NCBI RefSeq assembly: GCF_016889805.1
Contig: NZ_CP069535.1
Span: forward strand, 2,852,001-2,916,000
Length of the DNA stretch: 64,000 bases
Source: Rhodanobacter sp. FDAARGOS 1247
Lineage (GTDB): Bacteria > Pseudomonadota > Gammaproteobacteria > Xanthomonadales > Rhodanobacteraceae
Reading direction: 5' to 3'
Shown here: one piece after another, positions 54,153 to 62,497 of the stretch
Layout: each line of letters begins with the position of its first letter
Numbering within the stretch: the stretch's first letter is position 1
Notes under the pieces: generated by a model
The model's input: only the letters and a program-made list of their open reading frames with translations
Databases searched by the model: none
What the model was told of the DNA's origin: nothing
Made by a program: the position numbers and the translations under genes

Positions 54153-56123
54153 TTACAGCTGGCGCGTGGCGCAGCACTTGTCCGGCTCCATCGGCTTCAG
54201 CACCGTTGCTGGCGGAGCAGGCGCGGGCTGGAGGGATTTCGGCGGCAAGCCATAACGCTGGTTGAAGTAGGCCCAGCTGGGCCACAACGCGTGGGCCAGC
54301 GCCAGTCGCGACAGCGCCGGATCGACCGCCACCGGCGCCAGCTGATGGTCGGCCACGTCATAGCGGAACTGCGCCGCGGGCTGGCCGGGCTGCAGCACCA
54401 GCAACTGGTCACCTTTCAGATAACCGTAGTTATCGCCGTACTGCATGATGGCGCGGCCCGGGTAATGCACGGTGAGATCGGCACCGAGCATCGGCTGGAC
54501 GCTGCTGATGCCGATCAGCGACAGCAGGGTGGGCGCCAGGTCGATCTGGCTGACGAGGTGTTCGTCACGCTGGGCCGGCACGCCCGCACCCAGGATCAGC
54601 GCGGGAATGTGGAAGTGCCGCACCGGCACCAGGCTGGCGCCGAACACTCGCGAATCGTGGTCGGCCACGATCAGGAACACGGTGTTCTTCCAGTACGGCG
54701 ACAGCTTCGCCTTCGCAAAGAACCGGCCGATCGCCCAATCGGCGTAGCGCACCGTGTTCTGCACGCTCGCCGCCGGCTCGCTCGCCTCGATCCGTCCGCT
54801 CGGGTATTCCCACGGCGTGTGGTTGGAGACGCTGAAGGCCAGCGTGAACTGCGGCTGCGTGCCGCCCTGCATCAGGCGATGGTGCAGCTCGTTGAACATG
54901 TCCTCGTCGGACGCGCCCCACGAGCCCACGAAGGCGGGCTTCACCTCGAACTTCGGCTGGTCGATCACTTCGTCGAAACCGTTGCCCAGGAAGAACGACT
55001 TCATGTTGTCGAAGTGCGCCTCGCCGCCGTAGATGAAGCGCGAGTGGTAGCCGAACTCGCCGAGCAGGCCGGCCAGGGTGAAGAAGCCGCGCTGGCTGCG
55101 CGGCTGCTTCAGCACGGCTTCGGCCGGCGTGGGCAGGAAACCGGTGGTGATCGCCTCCAGCCCGCGCACCGAGCGCGTGCCGGTGGCGTAGGTCCGCGCC
55201 AGCAGCCAGCCATCCTTCGCCAGCGCATCGAACTGCGGCGACAGCTGCTCGCCGCCCAGCGTGCCGATGTACTGCGCCCCCAGGCTTTCCTCGACGATGA
55301 TGACCAGGTTGAGCGGCTCGGCCGGCCGCTTCGAGGCGTGCTGCACATGCCAGCTGGGATGCTGCGGATCGAGCATCGGTCCCTCGAACCCCGACGCCTC
55401 GCGCACCAGCTGCTGCATTTCCGCTTCGGGCATCGGCCCGTACAGAGTCGCCGACGAACGCTCGTTGTGCATGCCGCGGATCGCATTGATCACGCTGTAC
55501 AGCGAATTCAGCGGCAGCGTGTTGACCATCGCGTCATCGCTGAACGCCACCATCGACGCATTCAGCGGGCGATGCTCCAGCGTGCCGCGCCCGGCCAGGA
55601 ACAGCAGCGGAAACATCATCACGGTCAGCAACGGCCGCCAGCGCAGGCGCAGGCGCGCATCGGCCAGTTGCGTGCGCAACACACGAAAGCCGACCCAGCC
55701 GAGCAGCAGCAGGCCCACCAGGGCGAACAGCAGCACGCCCTTGTAGCCATGCCACAACATCGCCGACACCTCGTGCGGACTGTTGAGGTACTCCACGTAC
55801 AGGCGATTGGGCCGGGTGTCGTATTCCAGGATGAACTGCGGCGTGGACAGCTCCAGCAGCACGAACAGCATCCACCACAGCCGGTACCACCACACGGTGA
55901 TGCGCGCGGCCCAGGGCCGATGCCCCAGCCACGGCGACAGCAGGGCCGGCAGCGCACAGATCATCGCCAGCAGGCTCAGATCGATGCGCAGCCCTCCCAG
56001 CAGCACCAGCCACAATCCGCCCGCCGGCTCCACCCGCGGCCACAGCCACAGCGCAAGACCGAGCCGGCTCAGCCCCAGAAAAACCAGGGCGAGCAAAAGG
56101 AAACGCCAGGTAAGTTGTCGCAA
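54153..56123 (-). CDS. LTA synthase-family sulfatase/phosphoglycerol transferase-like protein
   Basis: About 656 residues. Five N-terminal hydrophobic segments (about 5-175), then a periplasmic alkaline-phosphatase-fold domain: NLVIIVEESLGAQY (metal Glu), ATGTRSVRGLEA in the nucleophile position, ADHDSRVFG (metal Asp/His) and HTPWEYP. Gram-negative members transfer phosphoglycerol or phosphoethanolamine-type groups to glycans or lipids. No ATG is near the first membrane segment; a TTG at 56123 with GAGG 8 nt upstream is preferred to the GTG at 56177. Confidence 0.83.
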   Translation of the reverse strand: MRQLTWRFLLLALVFLGLSRLGLALWLWPRVEPAGGLWLVLLGGLRIDLSLLAMICALPALLSPWLGHRPWAARITVWWYRLWWMLFVLLELSTPQFILEYDTRPNRLYVEYLNSPHEVSAMLWHGYKGVLLFALVGLLLLGWVGFRVLRTQLADARLRLRWRPLLTVMMFPLLFLAGRGTLEHRPLNASMVAFSDDAMVNTLPLNSLYSVINAIRGMHNERSSATLYGPMPEAEMQQLVREASGFEGPMLDPQHPSWHVQHASKRPAEPLNLVIIVEESLGAQYIGTLGGEQLSPQFDALAKDGWLLARTYATGTRSVRGLEAITTGFLPTPAEAVLKQPRSQRGFFTLAGLLGEFGYHSRFIYGGEAHFDNMKSFFLGNGFDEVIDQPKFEVKPAFVGSWGASDEDMFNELHHRLMQGGTQPQFTLAFSVSNHTPWEYPSGRIEASEPAASVQNTVRYADWAIGRFFAKAKLSPYWKNTVFLIVADHDSRVFGASLVPVRHFHIPALILGAGVPAQRDEHLVSQIDLAPTLLSLIGISSVQPMLGADLTVHYPGRAIMQYGDNYGYLKGDQLLVLQPGQPAAQFRYDVADHQLAPVAVDPALSRLALAHALWPSWAYFNQRYGLPPKSLQPAPAPPATVLKPMEPDKCCATRQL

Positions 56124-56418
56124 AATACTGACCTCGGAACAGGGAACGCCCTGCCCCCCGGGCCAGACGACAACCACGAAGATCCATGCCGGCTGCGGTT
56201 GTGACGCGACTCTAGCGCAAAAGGCCGGCCATCCTCTGCCGATTCAGGCAAACCTCAAGCCATTCCTCGGGAAACGGCCGCGCCAGGTTGGCTGCAGCCT
56301 GACGATGGGGAAGCGCAAGACGCACGCGCCGACCAGGCAGCCAGCACTCCCTGCCAAGATGGCGCGCGCCTCGAGCAAACCGGTTTGTCAAACAGCGCCC
56401 TGACGCCTCTTGAACCAT

Positions 56419-57141
56419 CTACCCATGGTGCGCCAGGCATGTTTCCGCGTAGTCATGGGGAACAACTTCATCGGGATTGTTTTCGCTGACAATGCCCTTG
56501 ACTCCGAACGATCTGAGCTTGTTGATGCTCCATGGCCAGAAGACCACTTCTCCGGCGTCCAGTTTTCTTTGTACCTCAGCCGGCGGCTTGTTGATCATGT
56601 CCAGGCTTACCTGGCGCTCATCGTAAAAATCATGGATCTGCCAGACGTCTGCCACCAGTCGCTGTTTGACATCGTCGGCGATCTTTCTGGTCAGAATGTC
56701 ATCAATCGACCACAGTCCGCGGTGCATTACCACGTCAGCGCAATGAAGAAGAACGCGGTGACGACCCATCAGAAACAGGAATGACGCGCAGGCTGATGCG
56801 CACATGTCGCCGGCAACGGGCACGGGATCGTATTCATCGAGCATCCTGACAATATAGATGGCTGAATCCACGTAACCGCCCTCGCCGGACACGATCACGT
56901 ATGGATTGTTTTTGATCTTGCCTCTCAGCTTCGCAACGCTCAAAAACATGGCTGGGTCGATCTTTCCGCGGAGACAAACCACACGCCCATCGGCAACAAC
57001 ATTTACCCCCTGCAATCCGCGGCACGAGGAAAAATCCTTCTGCGCCTCATGCAGCATCTCGCTTTCAGCGACATCCGCCGCTCTGCAGTGACTGGAGGCG
57101 CAAGAAAGAAAGATGAAGAAAACCGGACGCAAAAATTTCAT
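56419..57141 (-). CDS. Periplasmic ClpP-like protein A
   Basis: 240 residues with signal peptide LRPVFFIFLSCASSHCRAAD and strong SD (GGAGG, 8 nt from ATG 57141). The core shows the ClpP/crotonase-like pattern: GEGGYVDSAIYIV (oxyanion Gly pair), CASACASFLFLMG with Ser116 as likely nucleophile, and VVMHRGLW with His140. It fits a COG3904-like periplasmic protease group. Unequal to ClpP itself: no hexamer-binding features. It is paralogous in layout to the protein at 58281 and follows peptide 1, from which it is separated by an IS5 remnant. Confidence 0.75.
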   Translation of the reverse strand: MKFLRPVFFIFLSCASSHCRAADVAESEMLHEAQKDFSSCRGLQGVNVVADGRVVCLRGKIDPAMFLSVAKLRGKIKNNPYVIVSGEGGYVDSAIYIVRMLDEYDPVPVAGDMCASACASFLFLMGRHRVLLHCADVVMHRGLWSIDDILTRKIADDVKQRLVADVWQIHDFYDERQVSLDMINKPPAEVQRKLDAGEVVFWPWSINKLRSFGVKGIVSENNPDEVVPHDYAETCLAHHG

Positions 57142-57239
57142 TGACACAACCTCCAAAAGTGGCGCCAAAGGCTGGAATAGATGATGTCTTCAGCACCGCT
57201 CACATCGCGGATCAACATGTTGATGATTAGAAGGACCGA

Positions 57240-57815
57240 TTACTCATTTGCAGGTACCGGCAAAGCCCGGGGATCTGAATAGGCCATCGTCGAATGGCCT
57301 TCCAAATGACTTGTCGAAAAGTTAGACAAGGCGGACAGGGCAGTATCTGCACCGTGTTTTTGACCAGCCCCATGAAGCGAACCTTCTGAAGGCCGAACTG
57401 ACGTTTTGCGACGCGGAACGGATGCTCAACCTTTGAGCGAACTGCGGCCTTCATGTGCTCCGAATGCCTGACGGCATCCTTGAGTTCGCCTTCGGGCATC
57501 GCGTCCGTGACGCTGCCACGCGCCAGCAGCAAGCCCGCGAAGCAGCGAAGTGGCACGACCTCGTATAACGCCTGCTCCATCGCTGTAACCGAACCAGTTC
57601 TGCACCAAGTGGATGCGCAGCATCGACTTGAGAGCATACGGCCGCCGGCCGTTGCCTGCCTTGGGACAGACCGGCCCGATCACTGCCAGCAACGCCTTCC
57701 ACAGCACCACTTGTTCCATCTCATCCAGGAACTCATGACAGGCACCTCGCGTTTGGACGGCCAGTTGCAACCTAGAGGACGGGACTTGCTCAGACTTTCC
57801 CCAGGCGTGGATTGA
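57240..57815 (-). pseudogene. Degenerate IS5-family transposase
   Basis: Fragments in two frames. The upstream piece (EFLDEMEQVVLWKALLAVIG, PKAGNGRRPYALKSMLRIHL, VQNWFGYSD) is the DUF772 N-terminal part of IS5-type transposases. It continues in another frame as MEQALYEVVPLRCFAGL. An internal deletion then removes most of the DDE domain, and the C-terminal part AVRSKVEHPFRVAKRQFG and VRFMGLVKNTVQ remains. A further shift leads to ALSALSNF. The element lies between peptide 1 and its ClpP-like partner. Ends were not resolved to terminal repeats. Confidence 0.8.
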
Positions 57816-57881
57816 TTAGCCCGCCCACTTTGTCCTATCGATCCGGCCACCGACTCATTGCTTTCACCAAGCTACGCGACA

Positions 57882-57911
57882 CCACTGCCGGACCTGCAGT
57901 TCCGGCAATGG
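57882..57911 (-). terminator. Hairpin downstream of peptide 1
   Basis: CCACTGCCGGA (57882-57892) pairs with TCCGGCAATGG (57901-57911) with one G-T wobble across an 8-nt loop. It lies 14 nt after the peptide 1 stop. It matches the hairpin after peptide 2 (59043-59072), so the hairpin duplicated with the module. It may act as attenuator or mRNA stabiliser. Confidence 0.6.
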
Positions 57912-57925
57912 CACCGCCTAATCGG

Positions 57926-58072
57926 TTACTCGTGCGAGATGTGACATTCCTTCTTCGTCGTGGTCGTGGTCGAACCGTCCTTGTTCGTGGTCGTGGTGGT
58001 GGTGGTGGAGCAACCTGCCTCCGTCTTCCCGCCGTTGACGAGTTCCAGTTCGCTGATGGTCATCTCACGCAT
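57926..58072 (-). CDS. Double-glycine leader peptide 1 with Thr-rich, two-Cys core
   Basis: 48 residues, too short for routine calling. SD AGGAG stands 7 nt before ATG 58072. Leader MREMTISELELVNGG ends in the double glycine cut by C39 exporters. The core (33 residues) is KTEAGC (Cys21), a Ser and seven Thr, the turn-forming NKDGS (30-34), five Thr, KKEC (Cys43) and HISHE. Two Thr strands around a turn, closed by the two Cys, suggest a disulfide-bonded beta-hairpin. Near-twin of the peptide at 59088. I know of no named family. Exporter C39-ABC is downstream in the same locus. Confidence 0.8.
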   Translation of the reverse strand: MREMTISELELVNGGKTEAGCSTTTTTTTNKDGSTTTTTKKECHISHE

Positions 58073-58092
58073 TGTCTCTCTCCTTTTGGATC

Positions 58093-58133
58093 GGTGCATA
58101 CCGTGCACCTGCGGGTCATGATGCACATGCATC
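58093..58133 (-). promoter_or_regulatory. Two palindromes in the leader of peptide 1
   Basis: GGTGCA-TACCG-TGCACC (58093-58109) and GATGCA-CA-TGCATC (58120-58133) lie about 20 and 48 nt before the start of peptide 1. The same pair, with altered spacers or arm ends, precedes peptide 2 (59253-59293). They may be operators or RNA hairpins. Confidence 0.6.
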
Positions 58134-58280
58134 ATTCGGGTCGGACATGCGCCCCAACAATTTCCAGTCCTGGCGCACGTCCCGCATATTTTTCGGAACA
58201 CCCGACGTCGCCAGTTCCGGCGAGCGGGTGGCAACCACCGAAGCACTCGTTCACTTCAGGGCTGCCACTGGCATCGCGAA

Positions 58281-59024
58281 TCACCGAAGCGCGGCGGTGG
58301 AAAATTTCACCTGGTAACCGTTCCTCTTCAGGATTTCCCCGATCCGATCCGGGCTGTAATCGTGGCAATACTTCAGCTTCTTCACGCCGTAGTTCCTCAG
58401 CGACTTCATCGAGGGCACCCACACCCCGGCGGACGTCGAGTAGGAGTACTCGCCGGTCACCGGATCCAGCGTGTAGCTTTCTTTCAGATCAAGGGCGTTG
58501 ACGGCCTTCTCCGAGTCCGCCAACAAGGCGATATCGACGCTGGCGCCTGCATAGAATGCTGATTCGTCGGCATGAAACGCGTCGAGCCAGGCTGCATACT
58601 CGACCACAAGCCCCTCCGGAATGCCCTCGGCCCGCATCGAACGAGCCTCGTCCTCGGCCTTGCCGAGGCCGCCGTGCCACGCAACCACCGAGTCGCACTC
58701 GATATTCAGGCGCTTTCCGGCTATGGCCAGATAGCTTGCGCATGCGGAAATGCATACTCCCTTCACGTCAATCTCGACATCCGGACGTCCCTGGATATCT
58801 CTGGCGATCTTCAAGGCCACGGACGGGTAACCACCGCTGCTGTTGAGCAGCACTCTGGTAAAGCCACCCCTGGCGACCGCCAGATATTGTTCGTACGAAC
58901 CTTTTTCGATATCCCCCTCGAACCGTATGGTCGAGCTGGAGGACCTGGTCCATCCGGCCCATGCGCACTGACTGAACAGCACGCCCGTCATCAGGATCAA
59001 ATGGATAAAGCCATGCTTGTTCAT
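58281..59024 (-). CDS. Periplasmic ClpP-like protein B
   Basis: 247 residues with signal peptide FIHLILMTGVLFSQCAWAGW. ClpP-like core: LLNSSGGYPSVALKIARDI (oxyanion glycines), GVCISACASYLAIAGKRL with Ser93 as likely nucleophile and VVAWHGGL with His117. The order and spacing match protein A, although overall identity is low; the last about 60 residues differ. Follows peptide 2 by 63 bp and precedes peptide 1. Role unknown: maturation, degradation of the peptide, or immunity. Confidence 0.75.
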   Translation of the reverse strand: MNKHGFIHLILMTGVLFSQCAWAGWTRSSSSTIRFEGDIEKGSYEQYLAVARGGFTRVLLNSSGGYPSVALKIARDIQGRPDVEIDVKGVCISACASYLAIAGKRLNIECDSVVAWHGGLGKAEDEARSMRAEGIPEGLVVEYAAWLDAFHADESAFYAGASVDIALLADSEKAVNALDLKESYTLDPVTGEYSYSTSAGVWVPSMKSLRNYGVKKLKYCHDYSPDRIGEILKRNGYQVKFSTAALR

Positions 59025-59042
59025 GAGTCGTCCCGGTCAGAT

Positions 59043-59072
59043 CCATTGCCGGAGCCGCAGCTCCGGCAATGG
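59043..59072 (-). terminator. Hairpin downstream of peptide 2
   Basis: A perfect 13-bp stem CCATTGCCGGAGC (59043-59055) / GCTCCGGCAATGG (59060-59072) with loop CGCA, between peptide 2 and ClpP-like protein B. No T tract follows, so partial termination or 3'-end protection of the abundant peptide mRNA is more likely than full termination. Confidence 0.65.
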
Positions 59073-59087
59073 CGTCAAATCACCCGC

Positions 59088-59234
59088 TTACGAATGCGAA
59101 ATGTGACATTCCTTCGTCTTGGTGGTGGTCGTGGAACCGTCCGGGTTCTTGGTGGTGGTGGTGGTGGTGGAGCAACCTGCCTCGGTCTTGCCGCCGTTCA
59201 CCAGCTCGACTTCCTGGGTCGTAATCTCGCGCAT
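59088..59234 (-). CDS. Double-glycine leader peptide 2 with Thr-rich, two-Cys core
   Basis: 48 residues, SD AAGGAG 7 nt from ATG 59234. Leader MREITTQEVELVNGG (15) is like that of peptide 1. Core: KTEAGC (Cys21), Ser and six Thr, KNPDGS, four Thr, KTKEC (Cys43), HISHS. The turn keeps Asn30, Asp32, Gly33 and Ser34. Cys positions, core length and both ends (KTEAGCS, KECHISH) are identical to peptide 1, while the middle differs only at turn and a few Thr, which argues for selection on shape. First of the duplicated peptide/ClpP modules, 127 bp after the exporter. Confidence 0.8.
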   Translation of the reverse strand: MREITTQEVELVNGGKTEAGCSTTTTTTKNPDGSTTTTKTKECHISHS

Positions 59235-59252
59235 TGCATTTCTCCTTGTTGT

Positions 59253-59293
59253 GGGTGCACACCCTGCACCCTGGGTCACGATGCATGTGCATC
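59253..59293 (-). promoter_or_regulatory. Two palindromes in the leader of peptide 2
   Basis: GGGTGCA-CACCC-TGCACCC (59253-59271) and GATGCA-TG-TGCATC (59280-59293) lie about 18 and 46 nt upstream of the start. Arms are conserved relative to peptide 1 while spacers differ, and the first has an extra base pair. Confidence 0.6.
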
Positions 59294-59360
59294 ACGAATC
59301 CGCATCCGGGGCCGCGAAGCCCGTCGTTCGTCAGCCGTCCCTTTCGGGACACCAACGCGA

Positions 59361-61487
59361 TCAAACCGACCGATCCATGCCCAACTGGATGACCCTTCCC
59401 GCCGCGGCTACCGTCTCCGGCCGGTGCGCGATCACGATCCGGGTGATCCGCAACCGCTGAACCGCCGCGTTGACCAGGCGTTCCCGCTCCAGATCCAGAT
59501 GGCTGGTCGCCTCGTCGAGCACCAACAGCCGCGGTCGCCGATACAGCGCCCGCGCCAGGATCACCCGCTGCTTCTGTCCGCCAGACAGGCTGGAACCCAT
59601 GTCGCCGACGAGGCTCTGGTAAGCCATCGGCATCGCGGCGATATCGTCATGGACGGCGGCGAGCCGCGCGGCGGCTTCGATCCGCATCGGCGTTGCCTCG
59701 GGGTCGAAGAAACTGATGTTGTCCGCGATGCTGCCCGCGAACAGCTGGTCGTCCTGCATCACCGCGCCGATCCAGCGGCGATAGACATCGAGCCCCAGCT
59801 TGCGGATGTCGACACCGCCAAAGCGCACCTCGCCTTCCGTGGGCGCAAGCAGCCCGAGCATGATCTTGGCGAGCGTGCTCTTGCCGCAGCCACTGGGCCC
59901 GACGAAAGCCACGGACTCGCCCGCATCGATGCGCAAGTTGCAATGGCGAACTATCCACGGCTCGCCTTCGGCGTAGCGGAAGCTGACGTTGCACAGCTCG
60001 ATGCTCGCCTCGGGAGCCGGCCCGTCCCATGACGACGACGAATTTTCTTCCGGCGCGGTCAGCGCGATATCCGCCACCCGCTCGGCATGCAGCCGAAGCA
60101 TGCAAAAGTCCACGTACTTGTCGATCAGCCCGGCCGCGCGACTGAGGAACTGGTCGGCGTACGCGATGAAGGCGATCAGCATGCCCGCGGAGAACTCGTT
60201 CTTCAGCGCCAGCGTGGCGGCGATCCAGATCATCGCCACCCGACCCATGCCGAACATCAGCTGGTTGCTGAGGACGAAGGCGATGCCCAGCCGCTGGATG
60301 GCGATGTCGCGGTTGGTCGTGGACACCGTGGCATTGGCGTAGCGCGACAGCCGCTCGTCCTGCTTGCTGGCCAGCTTGATCGGCATCGCGCCACGGATGG
60401 ATTCCAGCAACTCGCTCTGCTGGCGGGCGCCGTAGACGATCTGCTCCTCGCTGGCGCGCCGCAACGGACCGAAGAAGCCCCAGCGGACCAGCCCATAGAC
60501 AAGGAACAGGCCGGCCACCAGCGCAGTGAGCCCGATGCTGTAGAACGCCATCACCACCAGGGTCACCAGTGACATCAGGCCGTCCAGCAGGGACCCGATG
60601 AACTGTGTGGTCAGGGTGCGCTGGATGGTCTGGATCGAGCCGAAGCGGGACACCACGTCACCGACATGCCGCTTCTCGAACCAGTCCAGCGGCAGCCGCA
60701 TCAGGTGGGCGAACAGGTTGCTGGCCCATTGCACGTTGAGCGTGGCGCCCAGCCAGGTGACCGCCCATGAACGCGCCGCCGTGACCAGCGCCGAAAAGAT
60801 CGCGATGCCGATGAAGCCCAGGCCCAGCAAGGTCAGCAGGTCGCGATCGGCCGATACCAGGACCTGATCCATCACCCATTGCAGATAGAACGGCGCAGCC
60901 AGCGCGAACACTTCCAGCGCCAGGGCCAGCATCAGGATCTGTGCCAGCGCGGGAACGAGTCCGCGCACCCGGCCGGTCAGCGCGCGCATGGATACCGCCT
61001 GGCGTTCGCGCACCGGAGCGAAGTCGGCGGCGGGACTCAGCTCGAGCGCGACGCCGGTGAAATGGTCGGACGCCTCCTTCATGCCGAGTTTGCGCAGGCC
61101 ACGCGCCGGGTCGTGGATGACGATGCCACGCTTGCCCACGCTCTTCAGCACTACGAAGTGGTTGAGATCCCAGTGCAGCACGCAAGGCGTCCTGAGCCGG
61201 GAGAGGTCGCCCATGTCCAGTTTCAACGGGCGACAGGCAAGGCCCAGTTGCCCGGCCATCGTCATCACGCGGGCCAGCGTGGCGCCCTTGAGCGAACTGG
61301 AGAAACGCCGACGCAGACCGGCCAGATCCACGTCGTGGCCATGATGATTGGCGATCATGGCCAGGCAGGCCAGGCCGCATTCGGCAGCCTCGGTCTGCAG
61401 GACCACCGGCAGGTGACGCGACCAGCCGAACTGCAGCGGAAGGCTCGCGGCGGCCGCCACGGGAACGGAACGGTTGCCGTCAGCCAT
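59361..61487 (-). CDS. Peptidase-containing ABC transporter (C39 type)
   Basis: 708 residues from ATG 61487 (GGAAGAG 9 nt upstream). The N-terminal C39 peptidase has Gln31 and Cys37 (LQTEAAECGLAC), His110 (DLNHFVVLKS) and Asp126 (IHDPARG), so it should be active on double-glycine leaders. Six membrane helices follow (about 160-440) and an ABC ATPase with Walker A GPSGCGKST, signature LSGGQKQR and Walker B LLVLDEATSHLD. It cuts and exports peptides across the inner membrane; HlyD (63075) is its adaptor. An ATG at 61514 is an alternative start. Confidence 0.93.
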   Translation of the reverse strand: MADGNRSVPVAAAASLPLQFGWSRHLPVVLQTEAAECGLACLAMIANHHGHDVDLAGLRRRFSSSLKGATLARVMTMAGQLGLACRPLKLDMGDLSRLRTPCVLHWDLNHFVVLKSVGKRGIVIHDPARGLRKLGMKEASDHFTGVALELSPAADFAPVRERQAVSMRALTGRVRGLVPALAQILMLALALEVFALAAPFYLQWVMDQVLVSADRDLLTLLGLGFIGIAIFSALVTAARSWAVTWLGATLNVQWASNLFAHLMRLPLDWFEKRHVGDVVSRFGSIQTIQRTLTTQFIGSLLDGLMSLVTLVVMAFYSIGLTALVAGLFLVYGLVRWGFFGPLRRASEEQIVYGARQQSELLESIRGAMPIKLASKQDERLSRYANATVSTTNRDIAIQRLGIAFVLSNQLMFGMGRVAMIWIAATLALKNEFSAGMLIAFIAYADQFLSRAAGLIDKYVDFCMLRLHAERVADIALTAPEENSSSSWDGPAPEASIELCNVSFRYAEGEPWIVRHCNLRIDAGESVAFVGPSGCGKSTLAKIMLGLLAPTEGEVRFGGVDIRKLGLDVYRRWIGAVMQDDQLFAGSIADNISFFDPEATPMRIEAAARLAAVHDDIAAMPMAYQSLVGDMGSSLSGGQKQRVILARALYRRPRLLVLDEATSHLDLERERLVNAAVQRLRITRIVIAHRPETVAAAGRVIQLGMDRSV

Positions 61488-61677
61488 GCGCAACTGCTCT
61501 TCCGCAAGCCACATGACCGACAGAAGGCAGGAGGCCCATGGCCATCATGCTGGTGTCGCCTGAAGTCCTCAGCACGGTCTCGACTCCATGCATTCTGCGA
61601 CCCGTCCTGCGAAATCATCAGACGCCCACCGGGTCGCTCGACAGCGAGCCACCGCCGCACAACGAACCGGTGCGGTA

Positions 61678-62253
61678 TCAGCCGTGGCGAAACCCATAGA
61701 ACTCTCCCATAACGACCGCGCGGCGCGGTACTTTGCAGAGCAGCAGAAAGATGATGCACACGTCACCGCTCGCGGCGGTTCCATTCAATATGGACAACGA
61801 CGAAAGCATGGGCAGGTATGGGGCGGGCACCATCCAGGCCAGGGGAAATGGCAGCAGCGTCAGCACCAGCATCGGCATGAATGCCACCATCACCGCTTTT
61901 GGCCGGCTCAATTCGCCCAGATAGGCCACATAGGGAAGATGCGTTTTCGGATCAAATCCCATGTATGAGCGTTCGCCACGACCGGAACCGGGCAATGCCA
62001 GCAGGTGAATGAACTCATGCACGATGACGATGCCGACCAGAGTCCCGATGAAGATGCCGGGAGGTTGGTCAAAGACGCCAAGAGCCCAGCTGTGCGGCCA
62101 CAGCAGCGACCAGGCTAGGTAAAGGCATGGCCCGACCATGAGCAGTCCGAGCAGTGTTGCCACGACGTGCAGTCGCCCATAACTCTCGATCAGCCGATTC
62201 GCGCCTGACAGATCGCAGCCAACCTGAGGCGGAAAACCATACTTGAACTTCAT
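61678..62253 (-). CDS. DUF3267-like membrane metalloprotease
   Basis: 191 residues from ATG 62253; an in-frame ATG at 62319 would add 22 residues, and neither has a good SD. Hydrophobic segments at about 35-60 and 75-100. The second ends in IVIVHEFIHLLAL, an HExxH zinc site (His-Glu-Phe-Ile-His), and two more follow. Matches DUF3267-type putative zincin peptidases. In this locus it may process a peptide, the exporter or a signal. Substrate unknown. Confidence 0.72.
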   Translation of the reverse strand: MKFKYGFPPQVGCDLSGANRLIESYGRLHVVATLLGLLMVGPCLYLAWSLLWPHSWALGVFDQPPGIFIGTLVGIVIVHEFIHLLALPGSGRGERSYMGFDPKTHLPYVAYLGELSRPKAVMVAFMPMLVLTLLPFPLAWMVPAPYLPMLSSLSILNGTAASGDVCIIFLLLCKVPRRAVVMGEFYGFRHG

Positions 62254-62497
62254 GCTGTCAGCCCGCAAGGATTCATTGAAACCGCCCCATGAATTGAATG
62301 CATGTGGTGGCAACGTCATTCAATCATTGAATGGCACGCAGTGTGTCGCCCGATTCCAGCCGCGGCTGAATCTCCGCCCGCTCTTACAGCGTGAGTTCGT
62401 TGTACGTCCTCATCGCAACAACCCATGTCAGATTTGGCATGGTGTTGCACGTGGAGTTTGAGACGGCCCAGCCAAGTAAATCGTCCGCCTCCTTTTA

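Noticed and set aside
57812..58501. Plus-strand open frame of 229 codons opposite the Thr-rich peptide
   Set aside because: The opposite strand has a GG leader, SD and a near-identical copy at 59088, whereas this frame has none of these.
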